Shown: positions 46,389-55,523, numbered from the stretch's first letter. The stretch is DNA of 64,000 nt from Roseovarius autotrophicus (GCF_018069895.1 NZ_JAGQDH010000001.1:529269-593268); one strand, 5' to 3'. The notes: generated by a model from the sequence alone, not told the origin. Translations and numbers: made by a program.

Positions 46389-46722
46389 TCCGAAAATACA
46401 AGCGGGACAGCCGGCAAAAGCCAGCAGCTTTCGAGTTACTATTTCAAAACTGAGTTACTTCTAGTTGTTTCATTCATCTTTAGGGAGATTCGAATTCTGT
46501 GTCAAAATTCTTTGAGTTGTTTAAAGTCAACATGTGGATGCTTCTGGCGCAAAAACACAAAATATAGGGGGACAGCTGCCTCAGTGATCAGGGCAGGCAA
46601 GAAACAGCTTATGATTGCATAAAGATAATACCACACTTTATGAGTGTATTTACCCTTGCGCTATCGCCCAGGGCCAGCGCGGGGCCCTTGCATCCGGTGC
46701 ACGACCTTCCTAATCGGGCGTC
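46389..46722. other. 334-base AT-rich intergenic region
   Basis: No convincing gene. The middle part (about 46,430-46,660) is much richer in A and T than the flanking genes. It contains a direct repeat GAGTTACT (twice, 19 bases apart, near 46,433 and 46,452) and several A/T tracts. It separates the divergent sugar transferase and acyl-CoA synthetase genes and probably holds both promoters. AT-rich spacers of this sort are often bound by silencers or regulators of the MucR/Ros or H-NS-like kind; that is inference. Confidence 0.45.
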
Positions 46723-48249
46723 ATGACAGCGATTTTCGATCAAGGCCCGCCCGCGCCCTGCCCCGTGCCGTTCAACATGGCCGCCCATGTGCTTGCCCGC
46801 GCGGGCAAGGCGCCGGACAAGGTGGCGCTGGCGATCCTGCGCCTTGCGGGGGCCGAACGCTGGAGCTATGCGCGCCTTGAGGCGGCCGTGCGCGGCACCG
46901 GCACCGGGCTTCTGGCGCAGGGACTTGAGCCGGGCGACCGGGTGCTGATGCGGTTGGGCAACACCGTGGAGCTTCCCATTGCCTATCTTGGCGCGATTGC
47001 CGTGGGTCTGGTGCCGATCCCCACGTCAAGCCAGTTGACCGCGCCCGAGGTGGCGGGCATCATCAAGACCACCACGCCCCGGCTGATCCTGCGCGGGCAG
47101 GGCGTGCCCTGCCCAGGAACCGATATTCCGGTGCTGGACGAGGCGGCGCTTGACGCCATGCGCGCCCTGCCGCCCGCCGATTATCACATGGGCGATCCCG
47201 ACCGGCTGGCCTATGTGATCTACACCTCCGGCACTTCCGGCACGCCGCGCGCGGTGATGCACGCGCACCGCGCGATCTGGGCGCGGCGGATGATGTATGA
47301 CGGCTGGTATGGTCTGTCTGAGGACGACCGGCTCTGTCATGCCGGGGCGTTCAACTGGACGTTCACCCTTGGCACCGGGCTGATGGATCCCTGGGCCATG
47401 GGCGCGACCGCGCTCATTCCTGCGCCCGAGGTGGCGGCGGAGCAACTGCCGCTCCTTCTCAAGCGCCATGACGCAACGATTTTCGCCGCTGCTCCGGGCG
47501 TTTACCGCAAGATGTTGAAGACCGAGGGCGCGCTGTCGCTGCCGCATCTGCGCTATGGGCTTGCCGCCGGGGAAAAGCTCTCTGACGCGATCCGCGCGCG
47601 CTGGCGTGCGGCCACGGGAACGGAGATCCACGAAGCCTATGGCATGTCGGAATGTTCCACCTTCATCTCGGGTAGCCCCGCCCGACCCGCGCCCCCCGGC
47701 ACGCTTGGCCGCCCGCAGGCGGGGCGGCGCCTTGCGATCCTCGGGGCCGGCGGCCCGGTGGCCCATGGCGATGAGGGCACCATCGCCGTGCATCGCTCCG
47801 ATCCGGGCCTGATGCTGGGTTACATGGGCGCGCCAGAGGCGACGGCGGCGAAGTTCGACGGCGACTGGTTCCTGACCGGCGATCTGGGGGCCATGGCCGA
47901 GGATGGCGCGATCACCTATCTGGGCCGCGCCGACGACATGATGAACGCGGGCGGCTACCGCGTCTCGCCGCTGGAGGTGGAGGCGGTTCTGGCCACCTGC
48001 CCCGGCGTGACACAGGTGGCCGTGACGGATATTGCCGTGAAAGAGGATGCGCGCCTGATCATGGCCTTCTATACTGCCCCTGCGCCGCTCGATCCGGCCA
48101 TGCTCGACGCTCACGCCCGCGCGCGGCTTGCGGGCTACAAATGCCCTCGCGGCTTCTTTCATGTGGAGAGCCTGCCAACGGGGACCAATGGAAAACTCCT
48201 GCGCCGCGCCTTGCGGCCCATCTATGAGGCTCTCGATGGTCCGGCTTGA
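46723..48249 (+). CDS. AMP-dependent acyl-CoA synthetase (benzoate-CoA ligase-like)
   Basis: 508-residue member of the ANL superfamily, which adenylates a carboxylic acid and transfers it to CoA. The P-loop is YTSGTSGTPRAV (about residue 167), followed by EAYGMSE, FLTGDLG, GRADDMMNAGGYRVSP and the C-terminal lysine region TGTNGKLLRR. The overall pattern resembles the benzoate- and short-chain-acyl-CoA ligase branch. The acid substrate is not clear. The DsbA/FrnE gene overlaps its end by 14 bases, so the two are co-transcribed. Confidence 0.85.
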   Translation: MTAIFDQGPPAPCPVPFNMAAHVLARAGKAPDKVALAILRLAGAERWSYARLEAAVRGTGTGLLAQGLEPGDRVLMRLGNTVELPIAYLGAIAVGLVPIPTSSQLTAPEVAGIIKTTTPRLILRGQGVPCPGTDIPVLDEAALDAMRALPPADYHMGDPDRLAYVIYTSGTSGTPRAVMHAHRAIWARRMMYDGWYGLSEDDRLCHAGAFNWTFTLGTGLMDPWAMGATALIPAPEVAAEQLPLLLKRHDATIFAAAPGVYRKMLKTEGALSLPHLRYGLAAGEKLSDAIRARWRAATGTEIHEAYGMSECSTFISGSPARPAPPGTLGRPQAGRRLAILGAGGPVAHGDEGTIAVHRSDPGLMLGYMGAPEATAAKFDGDWFLTGDLGAMAEDGAITYLGRADDMMNAGGYRVSPLEVEAVLATCPGVTQVAVTDIAVKEDARLIMAFYTAPAPLDPAMLDAHARARLAGYKCPRGFFHVESLPTGTNGKLLRRALRPIYEALDGPA

Positions 48250-48874
48250 CATCATCTCCGATCCGATCTGCCCCTGGTGCTATATCGGCAAGACGCTGCT
48301 CGATCAGGCGCTAGCCGAACGCCCAGGCCACCCGTTCGAGATCCACTGGCAACCCTTCCAGCTCAACCCGGAGATGCCCGAAGGGGGCATGGACCGCAAA
48401 GCGTATCTGGAGGGCAAGTTCGGCGGGCGCGAGGGCGCGATCCGCGCCTATGCGCCGGTGCTGGAGCGCGCCGAGGCGGCAGGGTTGAACATCGACTTTG
48501 CCGCCATCCCGCGCACGCCCAACACGCTTGATGCGCATCGCCTGCTGCACTGGGCCGAGGTCGAGGAGTGCCAGGACCGCATGGCCATGGCTCTTTTCCA
48601 CGCCTATTTCGAGGAAGGGCGCGATATTGGCGATCACGAGGTTCTCGCCGACATCGCCGACAGCCTGTCGCTCGATGCGGCGCTTATCCGGCGCCTTCTG
48701 GCCTCGGACGCGGACCGCGCCGAGATCAGCGAGCGTGACGCGCGGTTCCGCAATATGGGGATCACCGGCGTGCCCACCTTCATCGTCAACGGCCAGCACG
48801 CCCTGCCCGGCTGCCAGCCGCCCGAGACCTGGCTGCGGGTGATCGACGAGATCACCGCGCAACTGGCAGAGTAA
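48236..48874 (+). CDS. DsbA family oxidoreductase (FrnE-like)
   Basis: 212-residue thioredoxin-fold protein of the DsbA/FrnE family. The redox motif CPWC is at residues 12-15 (SDPICPWCYIG), and the cis-Pro loop GVPTFIVNG is near the C-terminus. There is no signal peptide, so it acts in the cytoplasm, as FrnE-type proteins do; relatives include 2-hydroxychromene-2-carboxylate isomerases. ATG 48236 follows TGAGG and overlaps the synthetase stop by 14 bases; another ATG lies four codons upstream. Confidence 0.88.
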   Translation: MVRLDIISDPICPWCYIGKTLLDQALAERPGHPFEIHWQPFQLNPEMPEGGMDRKAYLEGKFGGREGAIRAYAPVLERAEAAGLNIDFAAIPRTPNTLDAHRLLHWAEVEECQDRMAMALFHAYFEEGRDIGDHEVLADIADSLSLDAALIRRLLASDADRAEISERDARFRNMGITGVPTFIVNGQHALPGCQPPETWLRVIDEITAQLAE

Positions 48875-48895
48875 GCGCGGTTCGGCAAAGCAGAC

Positions 48896-48940
48896 TTGTG
48901 ACGGCAAACGCAAAAGATTAATCTGAACTGGTCGGTTCAG
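48896..48940 (+). promoter_or_regulatory. Promoter with TetR-type operator of the RND efflux operon
   Basis: TTGTGA (48,896-48,901) and TAATCT (48,919-48,924) are 17 bases apart. The palindrome CTGAAC-TGGTCG-GTTCAG (48,923-48,940) overlaps the -10 end and the start-point area, ideal for repression. Fifteen bases of it recur with one change in front of the molybdenum hydroxylase genes at 10,965. Confidence 0.65.
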
Positions 48941-49010
48941 CGTATTTGATGTATGAGCCGGATGCGAGACCGCGGCGTGGCCGTGGCTCTTATGAGTTGA
49001 AAGACCGATT

Positions 49011-50216
49011 ATGCGCTTGTTTCCCGTCCTGATCGCCCTTGTTGTCGCCGCGGCCATCTATGCCTTCGTGTTCGAACGCGAACGGTTTGTCACCATGAGG
49101 CCCGCCGACAACGAAACAACCGGGGAAGAAGCCGCAACCGAGCGCGTGATGCGCGTGGTGGTGCTGCGCTCGAAGGCGCGCGAGGTGGATAGCGCGGTGG
49201 TGCTGCGCGGGCGCACCGAGGCCGACCGCACGGTGGCGTTGCGCGCCGAGACCTCTGGTCTGGTGATTTCCGAGCCGCACCGCCGGGGGGCATTTGTCGA
49301 GCAGGGCGATACGCTGTGCTCGCTCGATCCCGGCGCGCGCAAGGCCGCGCTCGCCGAGGCGCGCGCGCGGCTTGCCGAGACCGAGGCGCGGTTGCCCGAG
49401 GCGCACGCCCGCATCGAAGAGGCGCGCGCGGATCTCGAAGAGGCGGAGATCAACTACAACGCCGCCGAAAATCTCGTCGGCTCGGGCTTTGCCTCGCAGA
49501 CCCGCGTGGCCGCGACCCGCGCCGCGCTGCGCGCCGCAGAGGCCGGGGTGGAGAGCGCGCTCTCGGGCCTTGAATCGGCGCAGGCCAATATCGAAGCCGC
49601 CCGTGCGGGCGTCACCGCCGCCGAGGAGGAAATCCGCCGCCTGACCATCAGCGCGCCGTTTTCCGGCGTGCTTGAGACCGACACCGCCGAAATCGGCAGC
49701 CTGCTGCAACCCGGTGCGCTCTGCGCCACGGTGCTGCAACTCGACCCGATCATGCTGGTGGGGTTTGTGTCGGAAATGGAGGTGGCGCGCGTGACGCAGG
49801 GTGCGCGCGCCACGGCGCGCACCATTTCGGGCCACGAGGTCACCGGAGAGGTAAGCTTTGTCGGGCGCTCGGCCGATCCCGCCACGCGCACCTTCCGCGT
49901 GGATATCCGCGTGCCCAACCCCGATCTGACCCTTCGCGATGGCGAGACCGCCGAAATCGGCATCAAGGCCGAGGGGCGCATGGCGCATCTGGTGCCGCAA
50001 TCGGCGCTGACGCTCGATGACGCGGGCACGCTTGGCGTGCGGCTGGTGGATGAGGACAAGACGGCACGCTTTGCCGCCGTGACGCTCCTGCGCGATACGC
50101 CGTCGGGGATCTGGCTGACCGATCTGCCCGAGCGCGCCGACATCATCGTGATCGGTCAGGAATATGTTCGCGACGGCGTGCCGGTCGAGCCGGTCTATCA
50201 GGATCTTGGCCAATGA
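49011..50216 (+). CDS. RND efflux periplasmic adaptor (membrane fusion protein)
   Basis: 401-residue HlyD/AcrA-type adaptor linking an RND pump to an outer-membrane channel. An N-terminal membrane anchor (residues 3-19), a lipoyl half (TSGLVISEPHRRGAFVEQGDTL in outline), a long alpha-hairpin with regular Ala/Glu heptads (about residues 100-205), the second lipoyl half (ISAPFSGVLETDTAEIGS) and a beta-barrel follow in order. The C-terminus overlaps the pump gene by four bases. No outer-membrane TolC gene is present. Confidence 0.92.
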   Translation: MRLFPVLIALVVAAAIYAFVFERERFVTMRPADNETTGEEAATERVMRVVVLRSKAREVDSAVVLRGRTEADRTVALRAETSGLVISEPHRRGAFVEQGDTLCSLDPGARKAALAEARARLAETEARLPEAHARIEEARADLEEAEINYNAAENLVGSGFASQTRVAATRAALRAAEAGVESALSGLESAQANIEAARAGVTAAEEEIRRLTISAPFSGVLETDTAEIGSLLQPGALCATVLQLDPIMLVGFVSEMEVARVTQGARATARTISGHEVTGEVSFVGRSADPATRTFRVDIRVPNPDLTLRDGETAEIGIKAEGRMAHLVPQSALTLDDAGTLGVRLVDEDKTARFAAVTLLRDTPSGIWLTDLPERADIIVIGQEYVRDGVPVEPVYQDLGQ

Positions 50217-53200
50217 CCGGCATCGTCGATTGGGCCGCCTCGCGCGCGCGTATGGTTCTGGCCTTCGTGATGTTGTCGGTCCTTGCGGGCACCATGGCCT
50301 ATGTCGGCCTGCCCAAGGAGGGCGAACCGGACATCGAGATCCCCGCCCTTTTCATCACCGTGCCCTTCCCCGGCATCTCGGCCGAGGACAGCGAAAAGCT
50401 GCTGGTCAAGCCGATGGAGACCGAGCTGAGCGATCTCGACGGGCTCAAGAAGATGACCGGCACGGCGGCCGAGAATTTCGCCGCCGTAGCCCTTGAATTC
50501 GAGTTCGGCTGGGACAAGACCAAGATCCTCGCTGATGTGCGTGACGCCATGGACAAGGCCGAGGCCGACTTTCCCGACGGGTTCGAAAAGTTCACCATCA
50601 ACGAGGTGAATTTCAGCGAGTTTCCCATCATCATCGTCAACCTCTCCGGCCCGGTACCAGAGCGCACCATGTCGCGGCTGGCCAAGGAGTTGCAGGACAC
50701 GCTCGAAGGGCTCGAGCCGGTTCTGGAGGCGGGCATCGCGGGCAGCCGCGACGAGATGGTCGAGGTGGTGATCGACCCGCTGAAGTTGGAGTCTTACAAC
50801 GTCACCGCACTCGATCTGATCAACGCGGTGCGCAACAACAACCAGTTGATCGCGGCAGGCGAGGTGGACTCGGCGCAGGGCACCTTCGCGGTCAAGATCC
50901 CGGCCTCGTTCGAGGAGACGCGCGACATCTATCGACTGCCGATCAAGACCAATGGCGACCGTATCGTGCGGCTTGGCGATATCGCCACGATCAACCTCAC
51001 CTTCGAGGACCGGCAGGGCACCGCGCGCTTTGCCGGCGTGTCGACGGTGGCGCTTCAGGTGGTCAAGCGCAAGGGGTTCAACATCATCGACACCGCCGAT
51101 CTGGTGCGCCGCACCGTGGCCGAGGCAGAAACGCGCTGGCCCGAGGAGTTGCGCGCGGTGGTCTCGGTCGGCACCTCGAACGACCAGTCGCGCACCGTGG
51201 GGTCGATGGTCAGCCAGCTGGAAGGCTCGGTGCTGACGGCCATCGCGCTGGTAATGATCGTGACGCTCGCGGCGCTTGGCATCCGGCCCGCGCTTCTGGT
51301 GGGCTTCGCCATCCCGACCTCGTTTCTGCTCACCTTCGCGATGCTGGCCGTGATGGGCGTGTCGGTCTCCAATATCGTCATGTTCGGGCTGATCCTGGCC
51401 GTCGGGATGCTCGTGGACGGGGCGATCGTGGTGGTGGAATATGCCGACAAGCGCATTGCCGAGGGCGAAGGCCCGATGCACGCCTATGTCGCCGCCGCCA
51501 AGCGGATGTTCTGGCCGGTGGTCAGTTCGACCGCGACGACGCTCTGCGCCTTTCTGCCGATGCTGTTCTGGCCCGGCGTGCCGGGGCAATTCATGGGAAT
51601 GCTGCCGATCACGCTCATTTTCGTGCTCTCGGCCTCGCTCTTGGTGGCGCTGGTCTATCTGCCGGTTCTGGGCGGGGTGACGGGACGGCTCGAACGTTGG
51701 TTCAGCACCCGGACCGAGAGCATCGCGGGGGGCTTCTGGCTCTGGCATGTGGCACTTCTGCCTCTGGCGGGAGGTGTGGCCTATCTGGCGGGCAAGACCC
51801 TGCCCGCGCTCCAGGCTGGCGTCGTCACACAGTTCGCCGGCATGAACGGGGCGGATATTCTCGGCTCGGTGATACCGTCGCTCGCCACGGTCTTTGCCCT
51901 CCTGCTGGCCAGCGTGGCGCTGATCGTCGCGGGCGTGGGAGGGGTGGTGGCGGTGCTTCTGGCGCTGCTGGCGATCCCGCGCCGCTGTGGCAACGGGCTG
52001 CACGCGCTTGGCCGCGCGATCCTGCCCAAGCGCAAGCCGCGGGTCGAGGCAGGCTATCGCCGCTCTGCCTTTGGCTGGGTGATCCATGCCATTGTCGGCA
52101 ACCCGGTCATGCCGCTGGTGGCCTTCGGCGCGGTCTTCGTGCTCGTCGGCACGGTGCTGATGTTCTACATGGGCAACAACCGGGGCACCGAGTTCTTTGT
52201 CGAGACCGAGCCGGAGCAGGCCATCGTCTATGTGCGCGGGCGCGGCAACCTCTCGATCACGCAGAAGGATGCGCTGGTGCATCAGGTCGAAGAGATCGTG
52301 CGCGCCCATCCCGGCGTCGAGACGGTCTTTGCCTTCGCCGGCGATAGCGGACTGAACAATAACACCGGCGGCGCGCAACCCCCGCGCGACACCATCGGGC
52401 AGGTGCAGTTCGAGACGATCCCCTGGGAAAGACGCCCACGGGTCACCGAAACCTGGTTCACCCTGCCCTTCACCAGTATCGCCGTGCGGCGGAACATGAT
52501 TGACCCTGCCTTTGACGGCAATGCGGTGATCGACGAACTGACCGCCGAACTGGAACATATCCCCGGCATCAAGATCGAGATCCTCGGCCAGTCGCGCGGC
52601 CCCGCCTCTGCAAAGCCGGTGCATCTGCGCATTCGTGGCGACGACTGGGACGCGCTCATAGGCTTTACCGAGAAGGCGCGCGCGCAGTTCGACGCGACCG
52701 AGGGTCTGCACCAGATCGAGGACACGCTGCCCCTGCCCGGCATCGACTGGCAGATCGACGTGGATGTGGAGCGCGCGGGCCGCTTCGGGGCCGATGTGGC
52801 CACGGTGGGCATCATGGTCCAGCTTGTCACGCGCGGCGTTCTGCTCGATACCATGCGCATTCCCGGCAGCGATGACGAGGTGGAAATCCGCGTGCGCCTG
52901 CCCCAGAAAGATCGCGTGCTCTCGACGCTCGACGCGCTCAAGGTGACGACGCCCAACGGGCTTGTGCCGCTGTCGAACTTCATCAGCCGCAGGCCCGTGC
53001 TGCAGCTTGCCCAGATCGACCGCATCGACCAGACCCGCTTTTTCGACGTGAAGGCCGCGGTGCAGGACGGGCTTACGGCCACCATCCGCGACGCGCAGGG
53101 CAATGAGCGGCGCGTGCCACTCACCGCCAATGAGCGGATCGAACGGCTGACTGAATGGCTCGACTCGGGCGTGCTTCCGTCGGGCATCAGCTATGACTGG

Positions 53201-53980
53201 ACCGGCGATGCCGAGGATCAGGCGGAATCGGGTGCGTTCCTGCAAAAGGCGTTTGCCGGCGCCCTTGGGCTGATGTTCATCATCCTGCTTGCGCAGTTCA
53301 ACAGCGTCTATAACGCGGTTCTGGTGCTTCTCGCGGTGGTGCTTTCGACCACGGGCGTTCTGGTGGGGATGCTGGTGATGAACCAGCCGTTTTCCATCAT
53401 CATGACCGGGACGGGCATTGTTGCGCTGGCGGGGATCGTGGTGAACAACAACATTGTGCTGATCGACACCTATCAGGAATATGCCCGCTACATGCCGCGC
53501 ATCGCCGCGATTACCCGCACGGCGCAGGACCGCATCCGCCCGGTGCTTCTGACCACGATCACCACCATGGCGGGGCTTGCACCGATGATGTTCGGCCTCA
53601 GCCTGGATTTCGTCAATGGCGGCTACAGTTTCGACAGCCCCACCGCACTGTGGTGGAAGCAGCTGGCAACGGCCGTGGTCTTTGGCCTTGGCATCGCGAC
53701 GGTGCTGACCCTGGTCTTTACCCCCTCGATGCTGGCGCTCCGGGTCTGGGCCACGACCTATGTGCTATGGATCGCGCGGGCACTTTCGGCGCTGTCGCTG
53801 GGACGGTCGAGCGCGGCGGCGCGCGACTGGGCGTTGAGCCGCGCGGCACGCCGGATGCGGCAGGCCGAAATCCTGTGGCCGGACGAGCGCGCGCCCCTGC
53901 AAGGCCATGACCCGGCCCCAAGCCAGCCGGCAGAGTCGCCGTCCGGCGCAAAAGACGCCCCACTTCGCGCCGCTGAATAG
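50213..53980 (+). CDS. RND family efflux permease with enlarged central region
   Basis: 1255-residue proton-driven efflux pump. It starts with one helix and a periplasmic porter domain (GLPKEGEPDIEIP), and has the TM4 motif MLVDGAIVVVEYADK, where the second Asp of the usual VDDAIVVVEN is Gly. Common HAE pumps have about 1030-1050 residues; the extra length lies partly in an Ala/Leu-rich membrane insert between the two halves (roughly residues 500-610, including ATVFALLLASVALIVAGVGG) and in a hydrophilic C-terminal tail of about 70 residues. The second half has GIVVNNNIVLIDTYQEY. The substrate is unknown. Confidence 0.93.
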   Translation: MTGIVDWAASRARMVLAFVMLSVLAGTMAYVGLPKEGEPDIEIPALFITVPFPGISAEDSEKLLVKPMETELSDLDGLKKMTGTAAENFAAVALEFEFGWDKTKILADVRDAMDKAEADFPDGFEKFTINEVNFSEFPIIIVNLSGPVPERTMSRLAKELQDTLEGLEPVLEAGIAGSRDEMVEVVIDPLKLESYNVTALDLINAVRNNNQLIAAGEVDSAQGTFAVKIPASFEETRDIYRLPIKTNGDRIVRLGDIATINLTFEDRQGTARFAGVSTVALQVVKRKGFNIIDTADLVRRTVAEAETRWPEELRAVVSVGTSNDQSRTVGSMVSQLEGSVLTAIALVMIVTLAALGIRPALLVGFAIPTSFLLTFAMLAVMGVSVSNIVMFGLILAVGMLVDGAIVVVEYADKRIAEGEGPMHAYVAAAKRMFWPVVSSTATTLCAFLPMLFWPGVPGQFMGMLPITLIFVLSASLLVALVYLPVLGGVTGRLERWFSTRTESIAGGFWLWHVALLPLAGGVAYLAGKTLPALQAGVVTQFAGMNGADILGSVIPSLATVFALLLASVALIVAGVGGVVAVLLALLAIPRRCGNGLHALGRAILPKRKPRVEAGYRRSAFGWVIHAIVGNPVMPLVAFGAVFVLVGTVLMFYMGNNRGTEFFVETEPEQAIVYVRGRGNLSITQKDALVHQVEEIVRAHPGVETVFAFAGDSGLNNNTGGAQPPRDTIGQVQFETIPWERRPRVTETWFTLPFTSIAVRRNMIDPAFDGNAVIDELTAELEHIPGIKIEILGQSRGPASAKPVHLRIRGDDWDALIGFTEKARAQFDATEGLHQIEDTLPLPGIDWQIDVDVERAGRFGADVATVGIMVQLVTRGVLLDTMRIPGSDDEVEIRVRLPQKDRVLSTLDALKVTTPNGLVPLSNFISRRPVLQLAQIDRIDQTRFFDVKAAVQDGLTATIRDAQGNERRVPLTANERIERLTEWLDSGVLPSGISYDWTGDAEDQAESGAFLQKAFAGALGLMFIILLAQFNSVYNAVLVLLAVVLSTTGVLVGMLVMNQPFSIIMTGTGIVALAGIVVNNNIVLIDTYQEYARYMPRIAAITRTAQDRIRPVLLTTITTMAGLAPMMFGLSLDFVNGGYSFDSPTALWWKQLATAVVFGLGIATVLTLVFTPSMLALRVWATTYVLWIARALSALSLGRSSAAARDWALSRAARRMRQAEILWPDERAPLQGHDPAPSQPAESPSGAKDAPLRAAE

Positions 53981-54040
53981 GCCGACAGGCCCGCCCATGC
54001 GCGGACGGATCGCGCCAGAATGGCGTCGAGCCGGAAACAA

Positions 54041-54214
54041 TCAGATCGCGTGGCGGATCTTGGTTTCAAAAACAAGCCACGCCAGCGCCGCCTTCAGCCA
54101 GCGGCCATGCACAAGGGCAAACTGCGTGGCCGAGACAGCGTCGCGAAGATACCAGGCAAGACATCGTGCCGCGAAAGATCGTGCGCCGCGCCGCGCATAG
54201 AAAGGCGGCGGCAC
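54041..54214 (-). CDS. Putative 57-residue conserved-looking small protein
   Basis: A short frame starting at GTG 54214, 17 bases after the esterase stop and in the same direction. It ends FETKIRHAI and contains LAWYLRDAV and VHGRWLKAALAW, an amphipathic Trp/Arg-rich pattern that looks like a real helical protein and not random sequence. No ribosome-binding site is obvious, so coupling to the esterase is presumed. I cannot name a family. The rest of the 251-base gap between the convergent RND pump and esterase genes holds nothing else that I can identify. Confidence 0.5.
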   Translation of the reverse strand: MPPPFYARRGARSFAARCLAWYLRDAVSATQFALVHGRWLKAALAWLVFETKIRHAI

Positions 54215-54231
54215 AACGGTATCGCGTCCGC

Positions 54232-54897
54232 TCAGAACCCCAGACGGTCGCGTATGAAGGCAAGCGCCACCGACAGCCCATCGGGCGCGATACCGTGGGC
54301 AGTGCCCTTCATCACATGGGCATAGACATCCTGCCAGCCCGCGCCCTGCAAGGTCTCGGCTGCCTGCGGCAGCGATTGCACCGGAACCACGTCATCGGCA
54401 TCGCCATGCACCAGAAGGACCGGCGGGCGGCTTTGCACCTCGTCGGCCAGAAGATCGGGCCGCAAGAGCCGCCCGGAAAAGGCCACCACGCCCGCCACCG
54501 CATCCTCGCGGCGCGGGGCAACGTGGAGCGCCATCATCGTGCCTTGCGAAAAGCCAAAGATCACCACCTGTTCGGGCAGCAGATCCTCATCCACCATCAG
54601 CGCATCGAGAAAGGCATTCAAGTCATCGGCGGCGGCCAGAAGCCCGCGCTCGGCCTCTTCCTCGGAGGAGCCGTCGATCCACGGGATCGGGAACCATTGC
54701 AGGCCAAAGGGCATTCCCGGAATGCTCTCGGGCGCGTCGGGGGCCACGAAAAGCGTATCGGGCAGATGCTCGGCCAGCGGATCGGCCAGACCCAGAAGAT
54801 CGGCGCCATTGGCACCATAGCCATGCAGAAAAACCACCGCCGAGCGCGTCTCGCCCGAGAGCGCCTCCTTGCGTCCTGACTGCAACACCCGTGTCAT
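54232..54897 (-). CDS. Alpha/beta hydrolase (phospholipase/carboxylesterase family)
   Basis: 221-residue serine esterase of the carboxylesterase/phospholipase family (YpfH/acyl-protein-thioesterase-like). The nucleophile Ser118 lies in GFSQG, the acid is in HGDADDVVP (Asp168) and the base is His201 in GTAHG. The oxyanion motif FLHGYGANG is near the N-terminus. ATG 54897 overlaps the stop of the DNA glycosylase gene by four bases; the longer open frame upstream is not used. Natural substrate unknown. Confidence 0.9.
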   Translation of the reverse strand: MTRVLQSGRKEALSGETRSAVVFLHGYGANGADLLGLADPLAEHLPDTLFVAPDAPESIPGMPFGLQWFPIPWIDGSSEEEAERGLLAAADDLNAFLDALMVDEDLLPEQVVIFGFSQGTMMALHVAPRREDAVAGVVAFSGRLLRPDLLADEVQSRPPVLLVHGDADDVVPVQSLPQAAETLQGAGWQDVYAHVMKGTAHGIAPDGLSVALAFIRDRLGF

Positions 54898-55523
54898 GCG
54901 ATCCCTTCCCTGTCCTTGGCCACCCGGTAATAGGCCCAGAGCACGCGCGCCGCAACCGACCGCCACGGCGCCCACGCCTCGGCCATCACGCGAAAGGCCG
55001 CCGGTTTCGGGCGCTCGGGCAGATCATAGAGCAGCCGCGCCGATTCCTGCAGCGCCAGATCGCCGGGGGCGAAGACATCGGCACGGCCAAGGCTGAACAT
55101 GGCATAGATCTCGGCGGTCCAGGTGCCGATGCCGGGGATTTCCGTGAGCGTGGTGATGACCGCCTCGGTGGGCGTGCTGCGCAGGCCCGCGTAATCGAGA
55201 TCGGCTCCGGCCAGCGCGCGCAGGTAACGCACCTTCTGACGGCTGAGACCGGCGGCGCGCAAGTTCTCTTCGTCGCTGAGGGCGATGGCCTGCGGCGTGA
55301 CCAGCCCCGCCGCGCGCATCCGCCCGAGAATTGCGTCGGCGGCGGCAACGCTCACCTGCTGGCTGACGATCGCGCCCAGAAGCGCCTCGAACCCGTCCCC
55401 GCGCCAGCGCAGCGGCACCTCCTCCACCAAAGAGATCGCGTGCGCCATGCGCGGGCAGATGCGCGCCAGATGCGCCGTGCCCTCGGCGATGCCCGCCGTG
55501 TCGGTGATGACCCGTTCGTCCAT
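54894..55523 (-). CDS. DNA-3-methyladenine glycosylase II (AlkA-type, HhH-GPD)
   Basis: 209-residue base-excision repair enzyme that removes alkylated purines. The helix-hairpin-helix GPD motif is clear (EIPGIGTWTAEIYAMF), with the catalytic Asp155 in FAPGDLAL. It lacks the extra N-terminal domain of E. coli AlkA, like other short alphaproteobacterial members. It is coupled to the esterase gene by a four-base overlap and diverges from the HAD hydrolase gene. Confidence 0.9.
   Translation of the reverse strand: MDERVITDTAGIAEGTAHLARICPRMAHAISLVEEVPLRWRGDGFEALLGAIVSQQVSVAAADAILGRMRAAGLVTPQAIALSDEENLRAAGLSRQKVRYLRALAGADLDYAGLRSTPTEAVITTLTEIPGIGTWTAEIYAMFSLGRADVFAPGDLALQESARLLYDLPERPKPAAFRVMAEAWAPWRSVAARVLWAYYRVAKDREGIA

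Noticed and set aside
46368..46622. 84-codon open frame in the AT-rich spacer
   Set aside because: It starts inside the sugar transferase gene on the other strand, lacks a ribosome-binding site and has no family features.
50198..53245. 1015-codon open frame on the - strand
   Set aside because: It is a shadow of the RND permease gene; the protein is His/Arg-rich and has no family features.
53990..54030. Possible third copy of the intergenic repeat (CCCATGCGCGGA)
   Set aside because: Only one block of twelve bases matches; the other two blocks are absent or too weak.
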